64,000 bases of DNA from Candidatus Sulfurimonas baltica (lineage in GTDB: Bacteria > Campylobacterota > Campylobacteria > Campylobacterales > Sulfurimonadaceae). Position numbers and translations under genes: made by a program. Below, one piece after another: positions 16,314-25,903 of this stretch (its first letter is position 1; every line of letters begins with the position of its first letter). Under the pieces are notes generated by a model that had not been told where the DNA came from, searched no databases, and saw nothing but the letters and a program-made list of their open reading frames with translations. The stretch lies in assembly GCF_015265455.1 (NCBI RefSeq), contig NZ_CP054492.1, forward strand, positions 2,418,001-2,482,000, given 5' to 3'.

Positions 16314-16999
16314 ATTCTAAAATTCCTATTGGCAAAATTTGCCTCTATCAATGTTTTTGTATATTGTGCAGTTGGATTTTTCAAAATACTCTGCATATCT
16401 CCAATCTCTACAACTTTTCCATTTTTTATTACACATATATCCTCACATAAACTTTGTGCGGAGTTCATGTCGTGCGTCACAAAGAGTATCTTGAAGCCGA
16501 ACTCTTTTTGCAGTTTTTTCAATAACTCTAAAATCATAACCCTTGTTTTTGGGTCAAGTGCAGTTGTTGGCTCATCAAGCAGTAGCAACTCAGGTTCAGA
16601 CTCCAGTGCCATAGCAATTATTACACGCTGAAGCTGTCCGCCTGAGAGTTCAGGAGGGAACCTGTGTAAAAGTTCTACGTCCAATCCAACTTGGGCAAAT
16701 AGTTTTTCTGCTTTTTCAAGAGATGTAAAAAACTGTTTATGTATCTTTGTAAGTGGGGAGAGTGCCGTAAACGGGTTTTGAGGTACAAAAGCCAAACTCT
16801 CACCTGCTTTTAATTCAAAGTCACCCTCAAACTTTAGTTCAACTTCCATACTGCTAGGCAACATGCCCAAAAGTGCTTTGAGCGTTAAACTTTTCCCGCT
16901 TCCGCTTTGCCCAACAAGAGCCAAAGAGGATGATATGTTAAAAGATATATCAACTAATGTTTTATCATCTAGGGTTATATGCAGCTTTGAGATATTCAT
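16310..16999 (-). CDS. ABC transporter ATPase, peptide/nickel (OppD/DppD-like) type
   Basis: A short (229-residue) nucleotide-binding subunit. Walker A is GQSGSGKS, the Q loop FVPQNPFTALSP, the signature LSGGQLQR, Walker B LLLLDEPTTALDP, and the H loop is in LFVTHDM. The NPFTALSP stretch and the ending YTKTLIEAN are typical of the oligopeptide/nickel family, but the usual C-terminal extension is absent and no permease or binding-protein gene is nearby. It overlaps both neighbours by 4 bp (bioF-like upstream, PBP downstream). The substrate is unknown. Confidence 0.82.
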   Translation of the reverse strand: MNISKLHITLDDKTLVDISFNISSSLALVGQSGSGKSLTLKALLGMLPSSMEVELKFEGDFELKAGESLAFVPQNPFTALSPLTKIHKQFFTSLEKAEKLFAQVGLDVELLHRFPPELSGGQLQRVIIAMALESEPELLLLDEPTTALDPKTRVMILELLKKLQKEFGFKILFVTHDMNSAQSLCEDICVIKNGKVVEIGDMQSILKNPTAQYTKTLIEANFANRNFRI

Positions 17000-18090
17000 T
17001 TTTTTATTTTAGCTAAATTTATACATAACTCTCTTAACTGCTCGCAACTGTTGCCCAGTCTTGCAATGACTCTTATTATAGCTTTGTCTACCGTTGGCTG
17101 TCTTATACCTCCTACAGCGAATCCTTTACGCTTTAGTTCATCACGTATCTCTATAACCTTTTTGTTATCATCAATAACAATTGGGACAATAAGAGCCTCT
17201 GTTTTTATACCAAGTTCTTCAAATATTATTTCTTTTCTTTGCTCTATTTCACCTTTTAAAAACTCTGTATTTTTCAACATGTAGATTAAAGCGTTGTGCG
17301 CTAAAAGTGTGTCATAAAGAGATAAAGAAGTTGCATATATGATTGGTTTTGCGCGATTTATTAAATACTCTACTATATGCTCTGATGCCAAGATAAATGC
17401 ACCGAAACTTCCATATGCTTTTCCAAGTGTCCCCATCTTTATATAGTTAGGTTTTATATCTACCCCATAATAATCAAAAGCACCCATTAACTTACTGCCG
17501 ATAACTCCGCTGCTATGTGCTTCATCAACTATAAGGAGTGCATCATATCTATCTGCAATCTCAAAAACATCTTTATGTACTATGTCGCCGTCCATTGAGT
17601 ATATACCCTCAACTGCAATTATTTTTCTTTTTGCTGGTGAATCTTTTAGCAAAGCTGCTAGCTCATCCATATTGTTGTGTGTAAAAAACTCTACATGTAG
17701 ATTGTTTAGATTTGATGCCAACACTCCAGAAGCATGATACTTCTCATCCATAAACAGAGTGTCTCCCCTTCTAACTAATGACTCAATCAGAGCTATATTT
17801 GCATTGAATCCACTGCCTAAAATAACTGCATCTTCAAAGCCGTTAGCTTCACACAAAGCAGACTCAAAATCTTTATGAATTTGATGATACCCATTTACTA
17901 AAAGTGACGCTTTGGAACTGTGAAGCGGAAGTTTTGAGAGGGCTTTACATGTAGCATTGTGCAGCTCTTTATTATGGGCTAAACCAAGGTAGTCATTTGA
18001 TGCAAAATCTAAAATAGAATTATCTACCACTTCTCTACTTCTATATCTGCCTGATTTTTTAAGCGCCTTTAGTTCATTATCGTAATACAT
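16996..18090 (-). CDS. bioF: BioF-like alpha-oxoamine synthase (8-amino-7-oxononanoate synthase)
   Basis: A PLP enzyme joining an acyl thioester to an amino acid with loss of CO2; in BioF, pimeloyl-ACP/CoA plus alanine, for biotin synthesis. The family signatures are NDYLGLAHN near the N-terminus, GSGFNANIALIESLV, DEAHSSGVIG and the PLP-lysine segment KMGTLGKAYGSFGAF. I prefer the ATG at 18090 (364 residues, starting MYYDNELKAL). A start 69 bp earlier would add non-homologous residues inside the upstream gene. The ribosome site is weak. No other bio genes are adjacent, so assignment to BioF rather than another oxoamine synthase is probable, not certain. Confidence 0.82.
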   Translation of the reverse strand: MYYDNELKALKKSGRYRSREVVDNSILDFASNDYLGLAHNKELHNATCKALSKLPLHSSKASLLVNGYHQIHKDFESALCEANGFEDAVILGSGFNANIALIESLVRRGDTLFMDEKYHASGVLASNLNNLHVEFFTHNNMDELAALLKDSPAKRKIIAVEGIYSMDGDIVHKDVFEIADRYDALLIVDEAHSSGVIGSKLMGAFDYYGVDIKPNYIKMGTLGKAYGSFGAFILASEHIVEYLINRAKPIIYATSLSLYDTLLAHNALIYMLKNTEFLKGEIEQRKEIIFEELGIKTEALIVPIVIDDNKKVIEIRDELKRKGFAVGGIRQPTVDKAIIRVIARLGNSCEQLRELCINLAKIKK

Positions 18091-18103
18091 TATATTATTT
18101 TCA

Positions 18104-19918
18104 TCAACAGACAACAACCTTGTCTCTCCCTGCCTCTTTTGCTTTGTATAGTGCATCATCTACTCTTTTATATAAAAATTCTGCATCTTCTCCATCTACA
18201 TATTGGGTGACTCCAAAACTCATAGTAATCGGGAGGATTTTATTACTGTTTTTTACCTCTATTCTCAGTTTTTCTGCAATCACCTCTGCATTTTTTTTGT
18301 TTGTATACGGCAGAATAATCATAAACTCCTCACCGCCTATTCTGCAAAAAATATCCACATCTCTAATTAAAGAGGATATTAATTTTGAATACTCTATAAG
18401 CACATTGTCTCCCACTATATGTCCATGGACATCATTTACTTTTTTAAAAAAATCAACATCACACATTATAATAGATAATTGATCTCCATATCTTTTTGAC
18501 TTGGAAATCTCTTCGCTTAGTCGTTGGTTGAAATATCTGCGGTTTTTAATCCCTGTCAACGGATCCGTAACTGTTAAATATTCCAACTCAATTCTATATC
18601 TTTCTTGTTCTGTAATATCTGCAAGTACTACACTGTAATGATTTTCCTCAACCGAAATAAGCGATACAGCTACTGAGAAGTAGTACTCTTTCTCATGGTA
18701 TTTAATTTTTACCTTATTATGCCTAGTCGAATTTTGTTCCAAATAATCAACCCAATGCTGACCGTCCATGCTTTTTTGTACACATCCATCTTCTATGACA
18801 AAAAAATCACATATACAAGCATACTCTCTTTTAAACTCTTTGAGAGATTTATAGCCATCAAAATATTTAAAAAACACTCTGTTGACATCAATTGTTGTGT
18901 TTTTGTCATTTATAACAACAATATTAGTAGATGAATCTATAATGTTTTTATAATATTTTTTTTCTCTTCTATTTGCATAAAAAAGATAACTGCTCACAAT
19001 TATTGCAATACTCATAATGATTATAATTGTAAAAGTAAACCACTTAAACATTAAAAAATCCAAATCCAGGTTTGAAACACTCTCTCTGTTTTTAAACATA
19101 ATATAATAGCCGAGAGACTCCATATTTAGTGTTTTTAACTCATGTGAGACCACCAAATAGTCATCTTCTACTTTGTATGAGTTGTTAAAGTAGTTTTGTA
19201 CACCTTTTTTCTCTAAATATTTTAATATCTCTGAGGGTGCATCAAAATTTGCAACATAATATTCACTATTGATAAATGTTGCTGTAAATGGGTATTTTAA
19301 TTTTTCACTATACCCTTTTTTCAAAACAACAACTGAGTCTGTATCAAACTTCTTTAGCTGCTTTGAAATAGAGTTGAAATGTGATATCACCTCTATTATT
19401 CCAATAAAAACATCATCTTTAAAAAGTGGGATTACTGCTTTTATACTAAGGTCATAAAGCCCTGCGCTACAACCATATGACGGTTTTTTTGATTTTGAAA
19501 CACTCACCAAATCTGGTCTCATGCTAGCAATATTCTCATGCTTTATATTGCTCCAGCTTTTATAGATTGAGTTTAAATCCTTGTCAATAATATGCACCCA
19601 TATGTTTTTATATTGTGTATATTCTCTATAATCAGAAATTAGTTTTTTATAATAATCTTCTTCTATATTTTTGTTAAAAATATCTTGAACTAATTTTTCA
19701 TCATTTGCCAAACTCATAGCCATGGCCAGAGTAGCTTTTTGCTTGGATAAAATCATTGCCGCTACTTCTTCTTGCATCTCATTGGCTAATAATTTATATT
19801 TACTATTTTGCAGATTACTCTTTTTTTCTTCGAGAGACGCATTGTATGCAAATGTAATAAGTATTAAAAGTATAAAACCAACAAACTGATATAAATATAA
19901 CTGATAACGTTTCAACAT
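18104..19918 (-). CDS. membrane-bound diguanylate cyclase with periplasmic sensor
   Basis: A 604-residue protein that probably makes cyclic di-GMP in response to an external signal. The N-terminal helix (about residues 8-26) and a second helix (about 293-315) bracket a periplasmic sensor of about 260 residues with the look of a double-Cache fold. A cytoplasmic PAS-like region follows (about 325-435). The GGDEF domain (about 440-600) has DPLTGIKNRRYFNQRL, the active-site GGEEF (RIGGEEFMIILPY) and, five residues before it, RDVD, the product-inhibition I-site. Both active and inhibitory sites therefore look intact. No EAL domain. Confidence 0.92.
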   Translation of the reverse strand: MLKRYQLYLYQFVGFILLILITFAYNASLEEKKSNLQNSKYKLLANEMQEEVAAMILSKQKATLAMAMSLANDEKLVQDIFNKNIEEDYYKKLISDYREYTQYKNIWVHIIDKDLNSIYKSWSNIKHENIASMRPDLVSVSKSKKPSYGCSAGLYDLSIKAVIPLFKDDVFIGIIEVISHFNSISKQLKKFDTDSVVVLKKGYSEKLKYPFTATFINSEYYVANFDAPSEILKYLEKKGVQNYFNNSYKVEDDYLVVSHELKTLNMESLGYYIMFKNRESVSNLDLDFLMFKWFTFTIIIIMSIAIIVSSYLFYANRREKKYYKNIIDSSTNIVVINDKNTTIDVNRVFFKYFDGYKSLKEFKREYACICDFFVIEDGCVQKSMDGQHWVDYLEQNSTRHNKVKIKYHEKEYYFSVAVSLISVEENHYSVVLADITEQERYRIELEYLTVTDPLTGIKNRRYFNQRLSEEISKSKRYGDQLSIIMCDVDFFKKVNDVHGHIVGDNVLIEYSKLISSLIRDVDIFCRIGGEEFMIILPYTNKKNAEVIAEKLRIEVKNSNKILPITMSFGVTQYVDGEDAEFLYKRVDDALYKAKEAGRDKVVVC

Positions 19919-19963
19919 AAATGTCCTTTTATAAGTACTATCTTATCACTAAATTTGTTGAAT

Positions 19964-20509
19964 TTAGATAAATTTATTTAATAACTCTGTATTCAAACCC
20001 ATAGCAGTACTCTCATATCCTTTAACCTCTGTTATATAAGGTTTACAAAATCCTTCTACCATACATGCACCTGCTTTTCCTCTCCACTCTCCACTTTTTA
20101 GATAATTTTCTAAATCTTCAAGGTTAAACTCACTGAAAATATAATCGGTGGATGAGATATCAACTATTTTAATATTTGGGGACTGGTAAATCATACATGT
20201 AATAATGCTTGTAATATTTCCGCTTTGTGTCATCAGTATATTTCTGGCATCATCAACACATTTTGCCTTGCGCAGTATTTGCCCCTGAGAACTTACTACC
20301 GTGTCGGCTACTAAAAGTGGGTAATCATTAAATCCGAAATATTTGAGGTTAGCTTCATACTTTCCAATGGTGGCGAGGTAAACAAAGTTTTTAGGGGATG
20401 ATGCGATAATACTCTCTTCATCAAAATCAACGCTTTGCTGAATAAACTCTATCCCAGCTTCTTTTAAAAGCTGCGCGCGAGTAGTTGATGATGAAGCAAG
20501 TCTTATCAT
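19964..20509 (-). CDS. maf: Maf-like nucleoside triphosphate pyrophosphatase
   Basis: Maf proteins hydrolyse non-canonical or modified nucleoside triphosphates to monophosphates. The 181-residue product has the N-terminal loop MIRLASSSTTRAQLLKEAGI, a diverged second motif VDFDEESI, the catalytic-region PLLVADTVVS and KAKCVDDARNIL, and the late motif EWRGKAGACMVEG. The start overlaps the stop of the upstream membrane-protein gene by one base (TAATG), so alaS, the membrane gene and maf form a coupled operon. The exact base preference is not predictable. Confidence 0.88.
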   Translation of the reverse strand: MIRLASSSTTRAQLLKEAGIEFIQQSVDFDEESIIASSPKNFVYLATIGKYEANLKYFGFNDYPLLVADTVVSSQGQILRKAKCVDDARNILMTQSGNITSIITCMIYQSPNIKIVDISSTDYIFSEFNLEDLENYLKSGEWRGKAGACMVEGFCKPYITEVKGYESTAMGLNTELLNKFI

Positions 20510-20991
20510 TACAAAGAACTTGAGAAATAAGTTCCTATTAAAATCGCTATAAAGCCTAGTGCAATATTTAGAGGAACCATAAATCTTCCAATAAGACCAA
20601 GTTGGTTTTTAGCACCTACAAAGTCTCCGCTATTCAACAGTTTTTCAGCCTTGTTTCTTCTAAACATCATAATTATCAGGTTTATAAACATGATACTCCA
20701 AATAGTCTCTTTAACATGGACTAAAGGACTAAATGCTGATGAGGAGAGTCCATAGCCTTTGCTCATAAGAACTGCGGTAATTAACAATATGATTACAAAC
20801 GGCAGAACAATACTAAAGAGTCTTTTAAGTGCATGAGCGATTCTCTCTAATCTTTTTTGAGGTGATTCTATCTCCAAAAAGGATTGATGAGCCGCGTAAC
20901 GCATAGCTACCATGCCGCCAACCCAGACTACCGCACTTATTACATGTAAAAAAACTATAGCAACTTTATATTGTAAAAATATATTTTCCAT
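20509..20991 (-). CDS. four-helix membrane protein, CopD-like, unknown role
   Basis: 160 residues with four hydrophobic helices (about 8-30, 57-77, 92-107, 135-155). The first helix contains VAIVFLHVISAVVWVGGMVAM. The helix-embedded His and the VWVGGM motif resemble the CopD/DUF2269 group of integral membrane proteins, some of which bind haem or metal. Basic loop: RRNKAEKL. It is coupled by one-base overlaps between alaS and maf, an arrangement that gives no functional hint. Confidence 0.7.
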   Translation of the reverse strand: MENIFLQYKVAIVFLHVISAVVWVGGMVAMRYAAHQSFLEIESPQKRLERIAHALKRLFSIVLPFVIILLITAVLMSKGYGLSSSAFSPLVHVKETIWSIMFINLIIMMFRRNKAEKLLNSGDFVGAKNQLGLIGRFMVPLNIALGFIAILIGTYFSSSL

Positions 20992-23540
20992 TATAATAGA
21001 ACCTCTTCAATAAATTTTAATGCCTCTGCTTTAGCCTCTTTTACTTTTGTTGCGTCTTTTCCACCGGCTTGAGCGAAATCAGGACGACCACCGCCACCGC
21101 CGCCTAATATTGGAGCGATTTTTTTAATCCAATCTCCTGCTTTAGCCTTTGCATCTTTAACACCTGCAGCGATAAGAACCTTATCCCCTTTTACTTGAAA
21201 CAACATTGCGCAAAGTTTATCATGTTGATTTTTCAACTCGTCTATTTTTTCTTTAATGTCTCCGCTCAGTAACTCTTCAACTACAACAGTAACACCATTT
21301 ATCTCCGTTGCTTTTATCTCAACTTTAGCACTCTTTTGTGCATCTTGCAATTCACTTTTGAGCTCAGCAATATTTGATTTAAGTCTTGCAATACCGGAAA
21401 TAACATCTAAGTTTTTAACCTCTGCTTGAACCTCTTTTAAAAGAGTCCTCTGTTGTGAAAAGTATTGATAAGCTGCATTTCCGCAAACTGCCTCTATACG
21501 GCGAACTCCTGCTGAGACACCAGCCTCTTTTGTAATAATAAACGAGCCAATATTTGCAGAATTCTCTACATGTACCCCGCCGCAAAACTCAACACTTGCG
21601 TCGCCAAAACTAACAACGCGAACTTCATCGCCGTACTTTTCTCCAAACTGAGCTTTAGCACCAGATTTTTTAGCATCTTCAATGCCCATTACTTCTGTTT
21701 TTCCTGTTATGCCGCGAAGAACATCATTGTTAACTCTTCTCTCTATCTCTGCTATCTCTGCATTTGTTAACGCTTTTGGATGTGAGAAATCAAATCTTAG
21801 TTTGTCTGCGTCTACAAGTGAACCTGCTTGGGAAATATGCTCACCTAAGACATCATACAAAACTGCATGAAGAAGGTGTGTAGCGGAGTGATGTTTAATA
21901 ATTTCCGCTCTGCTTATATCTACATGTGAATCTACAATATCACCAACTTTCAACTCTTTTTCTACAGAAATTTGAGACATATTTAGTCCAAAAAATTTCT
22001 TTGTATCAAGAACTTTTGCATAACTCACAAGCTCTCCAATATCGCCGGTTTGTCCACCACTCTCAGCATAAAAAGGTGTAAGATCTAAAAGAACCCAGCC
22101 TTTAGAACCTACACTTAACTTTTCTACATGTTTAAATTTATCATCTAAAAGTGCTAAAACTTCTCCTGAATGTTGTAAAAACTCATATCCGACAAAAGTG
22201 TTCTCATTAAACTTCTCTAAAAGTTCTTTGAAATCTCCATGAACTGCATCATCCCCGCTACCTTTCCAAGCAGCTTTTGCACGAGTTCTCTGCTCTAACA
22301 TCAACTCTTCAAACTTAGCAGAATCAAGTTTTAAATTTTTCTCTTTAAGCATATCTTCTGTTAGGTCAAGCGGGAATCCAAAAGTGTCATAAAGTTTAAA
22401 AGCAACCTCTCCGCTAAAGACACCCTTTGTATTTTCAAGCTCAGCATTAAAAAGTTCGATTCCAGACTCAATTGTTTTGAAAAATCTAGCCTCTTCCAAC
22501 TCTATCTGCTCTTTTACGGCAGGAGCTTTAGGAGATAAATAATCATACTCTGCTCCCATAATCTCTACCACATCATCAACCAGTTTATACATAAACGGCT
22601 CTCTAAAACCAAGCAGATAACCGTGTCTTACAGCACGACGAAGAATACGACGAAGAACATAGCCACGCCCTTCGTTTGAAAAGTTTATACCTTGAGCCAA
22701 AAGAAATAGTGCAGTTCTTATATGGTCTGCTATTACACGGTAAGAAGCACCGGTTGCATACTCATACTCTTTGCCTATTAGTTTTTCTACATGTAGAATA
22801 ATTGGCATAAAAAGTGATGAGTCATAATTGCTTTGTTTCCCCTCTGCAATTGCGACAACACGCTCAAGACCCATACCTGTATCTATTGATGGTTTTGGAA
22901 GTGGTGTCATAGTCCCATCGGCACTTTTTTCATACTGCATAAAAACAAGATTCCAAATCTCTAAAAATCTATCTCCCTCACCGCCCATATAATCCTCTGG
23001 ACCACTAAAGCTTTCTGCGCCTTGGTCAAAAAAGATTTCACTACAAGGTCCACATGGCCCTGTATCTCCCATCTGCCAGAAGTTATCAGCATCACCAAGT
23101 CTCATAATTCTATCTTTATGAACATGCTTCTGCCAAAGGAGTTCAGCTTCATCATCGCTCTCATGAACAGTAACCCAAAGCTTATCTACTGGAAATTTTA
23201 ATACTTCGGTAATAAACTCCCAAGCATAATCAATAGCATCTTCTTTGAAGTAATTACCAAAACTAAAGTTACCGAGCATCTCAAAAAACGTGTGGTGACG
23301 GGCTGTGTGTCCAACATTTTCCAAATCGTTGTGTTTACCGCCTGCACGGATACATGTTTGACAAGAAGTAGCTCTAGGGTTTTGTGGAACCGGTATTTCA
23401 CCTGTAAAAATAGATTTAAAGGGCACCATACCTGCATTGTTAAAAAGAAGTGTTGCGTCATCTGGTACAAGCGGAGAGCTTGCTACTCTATCGTGATTTT
23501 TTTCTTCAAAAAATTTTAAAAATTCTTCTCTAATATTCAT
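20991..23540 (-). CDS. alaS: alanyl-tRNA synthetase
   Basis: Charges tRNA-Ala and edits misacylated Ser/Gly. The 849-residue length is typical. The class II catalytic core lies in the first 250 residues ([53 protein letters not shown]). The editing domain carries the zinc motif HHSATHLLH and, further on, [17 protein letters not shown]. The C-Ala/DHHA1 domain holds the Gly-rich [18 protein letters not shown]. It is the first gene of a coupled minus-strand operon with the membrane protein and maf. Confidence 0.98.
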   Translation of the reverse strand: MNIREEFLKFFEEKNHDRVASSPLVPDDATLLFNNAGMVPFKSIFTGEIPVPQNPRATSCQTCIRAGGKHNDLENVGHTARHHTFFEMLGNFSFGNYFKEDAIDYAWEFITEVLKFPVDKLWVTVHESDDEAELLWQKHVHKDRIMRLGDADNFWQMGDTGPCGPCSEIFFDQGAESFSGPEDYMGGEGDRFLEIWNLVFMQYEKSADGTMTPLPKPSIDTGMGLERVVAIAEGKQSNYDSSLFMPIILHVEKLIGKEYEYATGASYRVIADHIRTALFLLAQGINFSNEGRGYVLRRILRRAVRHGYLLGFREPFMYKLVDDVVEIMGAEYDYLSPKAPAVKEQIELEEARFFKTIESGIELFNAELENTKGVFSGEVAFKLYDTFGFPLDLTEDMLKEKNLKLDSAKFEELMLEQRTRAKAAWKGSGDDAVHGDFKELLEKFNENTFVGYEFLQHSGEVLALLDDKFKHVEKLSVGSKGWVLLDLTPFYAESGGQTGDIGELVSYAKVLDTKKFFGLNMSQISVEKELKVGDIVDSHVDISRAEIIKHHSATHLLHAVLYDVLGEHISQAGSLVDADKLRFDFSHPKALTNAEIAEIERRVNNDVLRGITGKTEVMGIEDAKKSGAKAQFGEKYGDEVRVVSFGDASVEFCGGVHVENSANIGSFIITKEAGVSAGVRRIEAVCGNAAYQYFSQQRTLLKEVQAEVKNLDVISGIARLKSNIAELKSELQDAQKSAKVEIKATEINGVTVVVEELLSGDIKEKIDELKNQHDKLCAMLFQVKGDKVLIAAGVKDAKAKAGDWIKKIAPILGGGGGGRPDFAQAGGKDATKVKEAKAEALKFIEEVLL

Positions 23541-23641
23541 AAATAATTCTCTCGTATAAAATTACGCGATTATACCTAAAAATTGTACTAAAGAAGATAA
23601 AAATACCTGCCTATTTAAGTAAAAAATTTGATAAGTGTAGC

Positions 23642-23647
23642 TATAAT
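23642..23647 (+). promoter_or_regulatory. possible -10 of the Sel1 gene
   Basis: TATAAT lies 48 bp before the TTG start, in the divergent alaS-sel1 spacer. A second candidate, GTAAAAT, lies closer to the gene. No clear -35. Confidence 0.35.
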
Positions 23648-23694
23648 TATTGACTTTCAATAATGGTAAAATAAAACAAAAATCGGAGATAATC

Positions 23695-24417
23695 TTGAAG
23701 AAATTAATATTGGCTACTGCTTTACAATTATCTTTAGCAACAACCGTAGCATTGGCAGCACAACAAACGAATATGAACAACAGAGCGTTTATGTCGGTAA
23801 AAGTTAAAGCGGACAAAGGGGAGGCAAATAGTCAATTTGCTTTGGGTGGCATGTATTTTCAGGGTATTTCAATAGAAAAAGACCATGCTATGGCAGCATC
23901 TTTATATCGAAAAGCTGCAATACAAGGGCATGAAAAAGCTATGTTTAACCTTGCTATGATGTACAAAAAGGGAGATGGCGTAACACAAGATATAAATGAA
24001 GCAATTTCTTTATTTGGTCAAGGGGCTGAAAAAGGGGACCAAAAGTCTGCCATTCACCTTGCTGAGATATACTACAAAGGTGATGGTGTAAAAAAAGATT
24101 TGGATAAGGCTTTTGAATTATATAAACAAGTTGCAGATAAAAAATACCCTATAGCGCAATATCAAGTAGGTTTGATGTACAGAGCCGGTGAAGGTACAAA
24201 AGTTGATTTATCTAAAGCCATCCTTTATCTGAACAAAGCATCTATGCAAAATAGTGAAGCAGCACAATACGTGCTTGGCAAGATGTATTACGAAGGTGAT
24301 GGGGTAAAACAAAACAAAAAAGAAGCTGAGGGCCTACTAAAGAAGGCATATTTAAATGGAAAACATGAAGCAAAGACAATTTTGGATAAAGAAAATTGGA
24401 CTCCAGAAAAAAATTAA
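23695..24417 (+). CDS. secreted Sel1-repeat (SLR) protein
   Basis: The likely start is the TTG at 23695, with CGGAG seven bases upstream. It gives 240 residues and a clean signal peptide (KKLILATALQLSLATTVALA, then AQQ). An ATG 45 bp earlier would bury the signal sequence. The mature protein is made of about five 36-residue Sel1-like repeats, recognisable by ALGGMYFQG, NLAMMYKKGDGV, HLAEIYYKGDGV, QVGLMYRAGEGT and VLGKMYYEGDGV. Such solenoids mediate protein-protein contacts; related Hcp proteins of Helicobacter are secreted. It is followed 9 bp later by the NrfJ-like lipoprotein gene. Confidence 0.85.
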   Translation: MKKLILATALQLSLATTVALAAQQTNMNNRAFMSVKVKADKGEANSQFALGGMYFQGISIEKDHAMAASLYRKAAIQGHEKAMFNLAMMYKKGDGVTQDINEAISLFGQGAEKGDQKSAIHLAEIYYKGDGVKKDLDKAFELYKQVADKKYPIAQYQVGLMYRAGEGTKVDLSKAILYLNKASMQNSEAAQYVLGKMYYEGDGVKQNKKEAEGLLKKAYLNGKHEAKTILDKENWTPEKN

Positions 24418-24426
24418 AGGAAATTT

Positions 24427-25266
24427 ATGAAAAAAATATCTATTGCATTAAGCGTTGCTACACTTCTAATAGTTGGTTGTAGTGATAAGCCAAAAGAGCA
24501 AGAAAAAAGTGCACCGACAGAGACTACTAAAGCAGCTGTAGAGCCTCAATCAATTTATGGAGCATCACCTCAAAAACAAGAGACACCAAGCGATAATGAA
24601 CTTAAACTTGATGCACCACATGTTGCCAAGGTATTAGAAACTGTAGATGGCGGTGGGTACACATACGCTAAAGTTGAAGAAGAGGGTAATATTTACTGGA
24701 TAGCCGGTCCTCAAACAGAAGTAACAGTGGGAAGCAAAATCTCTTTTCTTGAGCAAATGGTTATGAATGATTTTGCTAGTAAAGCATTAAATAAAACATT
24801 TGATACTCTTGTATTTGTTAGTGCGATTGTGTCAACCGACAAATCAGCTAAAAGTGGTGCAGCAGTTGCTACAGCGGCTAAACATACAGATGGAACACAT
24901 ATCGACTGCAACCATGATGATGAACTTAAAAAAGCTCCATCAGAAATCAAGGTATCTAAAAATCCCAATGGATACAGTGTTGAGGATTTATACGCAAAAA
25001 AAGCGGAACTAGCCGCTAAAAGTGTAAAGGTAAATGCTCAAGTCGTTAAAGTTTCCAAAGGGATTATGGGCAAAGATTGGATTCACATCCAAGATGGTTC
25101 AGGCTCAAATGGAACCAATGACATTATTGCCACTTCGAAAAACTCAACTGTAAAAGTTGGAGATGTAGTTACTACTGAAGGAGTTATAAAAACAAATGTT
25201 GATCTCGGTTATGGTTATAAATTTTCTGTAATTATTGAAGATGCAAAATTTACTTCTATAAAATAA
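24427..25266 (+). CDS. NrfJ-like lipoprotein with two OB-like domains
   Basis: 279 residues with lipobox LLIVGC, so it is a lipid-anchored periplasmic or outer-membrane protein. After a low-complexity linker (about residues 20-60), the first domain (about 65-140) reads AKVLETVDGGGYTYAKVEEE and later NKTFDTLVFVSAIV. This pattern is shared with NrfJ-type proteins encoded beside nitrite reductase and other cytochrome operons in Campylobacterota. The second domain (about 195-278) has an OB-fold pattern (VKVNAQVVKVSKGIMGKDW, IHIQDGSG). A His/Cys-bearing stretch, HIDCNHDDE, lies between the two. Biochemical function is unknown. It is probably co-transcribed with the Sel1 gene. Confidence 0.68.
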   Translation: MKKISIALSVATLLIVGCSDKPKEQEKSAPTETTKAAVEPQSIYGASPQKQETPSDNELKLDAPHVAKVLETVDGGGYTYAKVEEEGNIYWIAGPQTEVTVGSKISFLEQMVMNDFASKALNKTFDTLVFVSAIVSTDKSAKSGAAVATAAKHTDGTHIDCNHDDELKKAPSEIKVSKNPNGYSVEDLYAKKAELAAKSVKVNAQVVKVSKGIMGKDWIHIQDGSGSNGTNDIIATSKNSTVKVGDVVTTEGVIKTNVDLGYGYKFSVIIEDAKFTSIK

Positions 25267-25272
25267 ATATAT

Positions 25273-25300
25273 TAATAGCATCTTTTCAAAGATGCTATTA
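25273..25300. terminator. bidirectional terminator hairpin
   Basis: A perfect 13-bp inverted repeat (TAATAGCATCTTT, two-base centre, then its complement) lies between the convergent NrfJ-like and DUF4136 genes, so it can serve both. Confidence 0.75.
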
Positions 25301-25310
25301 GTACCTCTTA

Positions 25311-25892
25311 CTATTTACTCGGAAAATCCTTAAATAACTTTACAATAACCTTGTTTATATAGTTACTCATCTCTTCTTGTGTGTATTCTGCAGATATTTC
25401 GTCTTTAGCTATCCCCTGCCAAACAATTTCCTGCTTCTTAACATCAAAAACCTCTATTATTAGCTTTCCTTCGTCATACTCATAAGTAGTAGTTGAGACT
25501 CTCATATCTCTCTCATATGGAAAATAGCTACGATTAACATCCCTCACCATTGGGTCATTCAAATACCCATAATAATATCTAGGACGGATACTCATACTCT
25601 CATAATTAGTCTCAACCTGACTCTTTGTTTGAACATCAAGATGCACCGTAAAATAAAAGTCTGCATTACTCTTATCTACTCTCGTATAACCTTTTTGAAC
25701 AATATATTCCTCAAGAACTTTGCCTACAATACTTCTTGAAAAATCTCTGTTATCACTCTTCTTAGCATACACAACTGAGAAGTTTGTATTTGATTTAAAA
25801 TCATATTTTGGGTCATAACCGACCTGAACCTGAAGCGTAGAACACCCACTTATAAATAGCGATACGACTATTGCAATTAACCAATTTTTCAT
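25311..25892 (-). CDS. DUF4136-type lipoprotein
   Basis: 193 residues with a lipoprotein signal (MKNWLIAIVVSLFISGC). The mature start VQVGYDPKYDFKSNTNFSVVY matches the N-terminal signature of the DUF4136 family. Later parts, VLEEYIVQKGYTRVDKSNADFYFTVHLD, GKLIIEVFDVKKQEIVWQGIA (seen as separate stretches), and the C-terminal helix also fit. The family is probably envelope-associated and has no established biochemical role. It follows the fused ccsBA gene by 11 bp and is probably its operon partner. Confidence 0.78.
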   Translation of the reverse strand: MKNWLIAIVVSLFISGCSTLQVQVGYDPKYDFKSNTNFSVVYAKKSDNRDFSRSIVGKVLEEYIVQKGYTRVDKSNADFYFTVHLDVQTKSQVETNYESMSIRPRYYYGYLNDPMVRDVNRSYFPYERDMRVSTTTYEYDEGKLIIEVFDVKKQEIVWQGIAKDEISAEYTQEEMSNYINKVIVKLFKDFPSK

Positions 25893-25903
25893 ATACTCTC
25901 CTT

